Part shown: positions 6,052 to 7,096 of the stretch, piece by piece
Layout: each line of letters starts with the position of its first letter
How positions within the stretch are numbered: position 1 is the stretch's first letter
DNA from: Bacteroidota bacterium
Lineage (GTDB): Bacteria; Bacteroidota; Bacteroidia; Chitinophagales; Chitinophagaceae
NCBI GenBank assembly: GCA_005883855.1
Contig: VBAU01000027.1
Span: 1 to 7,096, forward strand
Direction: 5' to 3'
Length of the DNA stretch: 7,096 nt
The notes under the pieces: generated by a model
The model's database searches: none
What the model was told of the DNA's origin: nothing
The model's input: only the letters and a program-made list of their open reading frames with translations
Made by a program: the position numbers and the translations under genes

Positions 6052-7096
6052 TTATGAAATTTCGATACTGGCAGGCGAATTTTTGGCACCCAAGCTTGTA
6101 TTTTTATACAGTGACGTTGATATTAATATTGCTGGCAATAACACGAGATTTGTCAGAGTTGCCGTCACGAGGGTTATAGATGTGAGCCAGCCCAACGCCT
6201 TTGTTCCTCCAAAGCCGCTGAAACAGAAAATGACAAAACCGGCGATCAGTACAAGGCTGGTATAGATAATGCTGATACCAGTGCTATGAATAGTTTCAAT
6301 CACTGTCCTCCTTAAATCGTGGCCGTGCAATGCCAGTTCCTGTTTATAGTTTACAAGAAACCGAATCGTCACATCGATGGCGATACCCAAAGCAACACTA
6401 AATATTAATACCGTTGATGGTTTCAGTGGAACACCGACCCATCCCATGATGCCGGCTGTAATTAATAAAGGAATGATATTGGGAATAAGTGAACAGATCA
6501 ATATCCGGAAGGAGCGAAAAAGATACAACATGCACAACGCAATCAGCAAAAAGGCCCACAAAATACTTGCCTTTAGTCCATTTATAATAAAACTGCTTCC
6601 CTCCAGGAAAGTTACGCTCGCCCCGGTTAAGGTTACACCTGTATATTTTGAAGTGTCTTTGAATAACTCATTTGCCTTTGATTGAATGCTGTCAAGAATG
6701 TATGGTAATCGCTTACTTCCTACATCGGCCATACTAACGCTGATCCTAGCTTGATGCCTAGAACTATCCATGAAACTTGATACTAGTTTCGAAAATGAAT
6801 TTCTTTTATTAGCGGTATCACTCTTAAAATCCAGGTATTCTTTAAGTGCTGGAAGGTCTGCTATTGTCGGCATATTATAATTGTTGCTGTCACCTTCAAA
6901 CAAGGCCTGTTTAGCAAATTTTAAGCCTTCAATGATACTCAAGGGCCGCGCTATATCATTCATTGATGCGATGTACTGGCAAAGAGTATCCATTTTTTCG
7001 AGATTGCCAAAAGGTTTTGAAACACCGTGTTTTGTTTCAACAACGATTTCAAGCGGCATCACTCCCTTGAAATTCCTCTCAAAAAATTTGAGATCT
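6052..7096 (-). CDS. RND-superfamily (MMPL-type) exporter, C-terminal part (5' end outside window)
   Basis: The frame is open to the edge of the window and gives the last 347 residues. Upstream of an internal GTG at 7062 it reads DLKFFERNFKGV, which continues smoothly into MPLEIVVETKHG, the usual RND pattern at the second periplasmic domain, so 7062 is not the real start. The first ~170 residues of the fragment are periplasmic porter domain. Five membrane segments follow at about 173-194, 198-221, 227-247, 274-293 and 301-327, consistent with TM8-TM12, and a short polar tail. The protein would be an inner-membrane, proton-driven exporter of a lipid or other hydrophobic compound; the substrate is unknown. 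The third of these segments carries GIAIDVTIRFL (DNA 6355-6387), where relatives usually have GI..DDTIHFL. No terminator is seen after the stop, so read-through toward susC is possible. Confidence 0.85.
   Translation of the reverse strand, partial: DLKFFERNFKGVMPLEIVVETKHGVSKPFGNLEKMDTLCQYIASMNDIARPLSIIEGLKFAKQALFEGDSNNYNMPTIADLPALKEYLDFKSDTANKRNSFSKLVSSFMDSSRHQARISVSMADVGSKRLPYILDSIQSKANELFKDTSKYTGVTLTGASVTFLEGSSFIINGLKASILWAFLLIALCMLYLFRSFRILICSLIPNIIPLLITAGIMGWVGVPLKPSTVLIFSVALGIAIDVTIRFLVNYKQELALHGHDLRRTVIETIHSTGISIIYTSLVLIAGFVIFCFSGFGGTKALGWLTSITLVTATLTNLVLLPAILISTSLYKNTSLGAKNSPASIEIS

Noticed and set aside
7060..7062. GTG at 7062 as the start of the RND exporter gene
   Set aside because: The frame stays open to the window edge and the upstream residues (DLKFFERNFKG) continue the conserved RND sequence, so this is an internal Val codon.

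Overview
This window looks like chromosomal DNA of a Bacteroidota bacterium, probably a free-living member of the Chitinophagales/Cytophagales/Sphingobacteriales type, although the order is an inference. The grounds are a paired SusC/SusD outer-membrane nutrient uptake locus, small secreted PepSY-like proteins, an A-rich leader without a clear Shine-Dalgarno site, and a promoter matching the Bacteroidota TTG-N20-TAnnTTTG pattern. No mobile element, CRISPR array, tRNA or rRNA was seen.

Layout. Plus strand, left end: the 3' end of a gene (1-150) whose C-terminus resembles that of the next gene, followed by a rho-independent terminator (199-239). A leader of about 200 bases then carries a repeat/palindrome cluster and a good promoter ahead of a complete small exported PepSY-like protein (444-884). 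A shared bidirectional terminator (about 909-945) separates it from the convergent minus-strand genes.

Minus strand, right to left: the 3' part of an RND/MMPL-type membrane exporter (6052-7096, 5' end outside the window), a 179-base gap with a perfect 14-bp palindrome, then susC (2732-5872) and susD (970-2712) separated by 19 bases. The SusC-like protein is a TonB-dependent outer-membrane channel and the SusD-like lipoprotein is its surface lid and ligand-binding partner. Together they would bind an unidentified oligomer (glycan or peptide) and import it into the periplasm. No degradative enzyme, sensor or anti-sigma/sigma pair is visible, so the substrate cannot be named.

The most unusual point is an insert of about 75 residues, rich in Thr, Val, Ser and Gly, in the SusD-like protein. 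It sits between two conserved family motifs and resembles a beta-rich repeat module known from other surface and phage-type proteins. The other points worth following are the symmetric repeat cluster just upstream of the PepSY-like gene's promoter, the palindrome upstream of susC, and a changed residue pair in the RND signature motif. Nothing here clearly amounts to a wholly new system.
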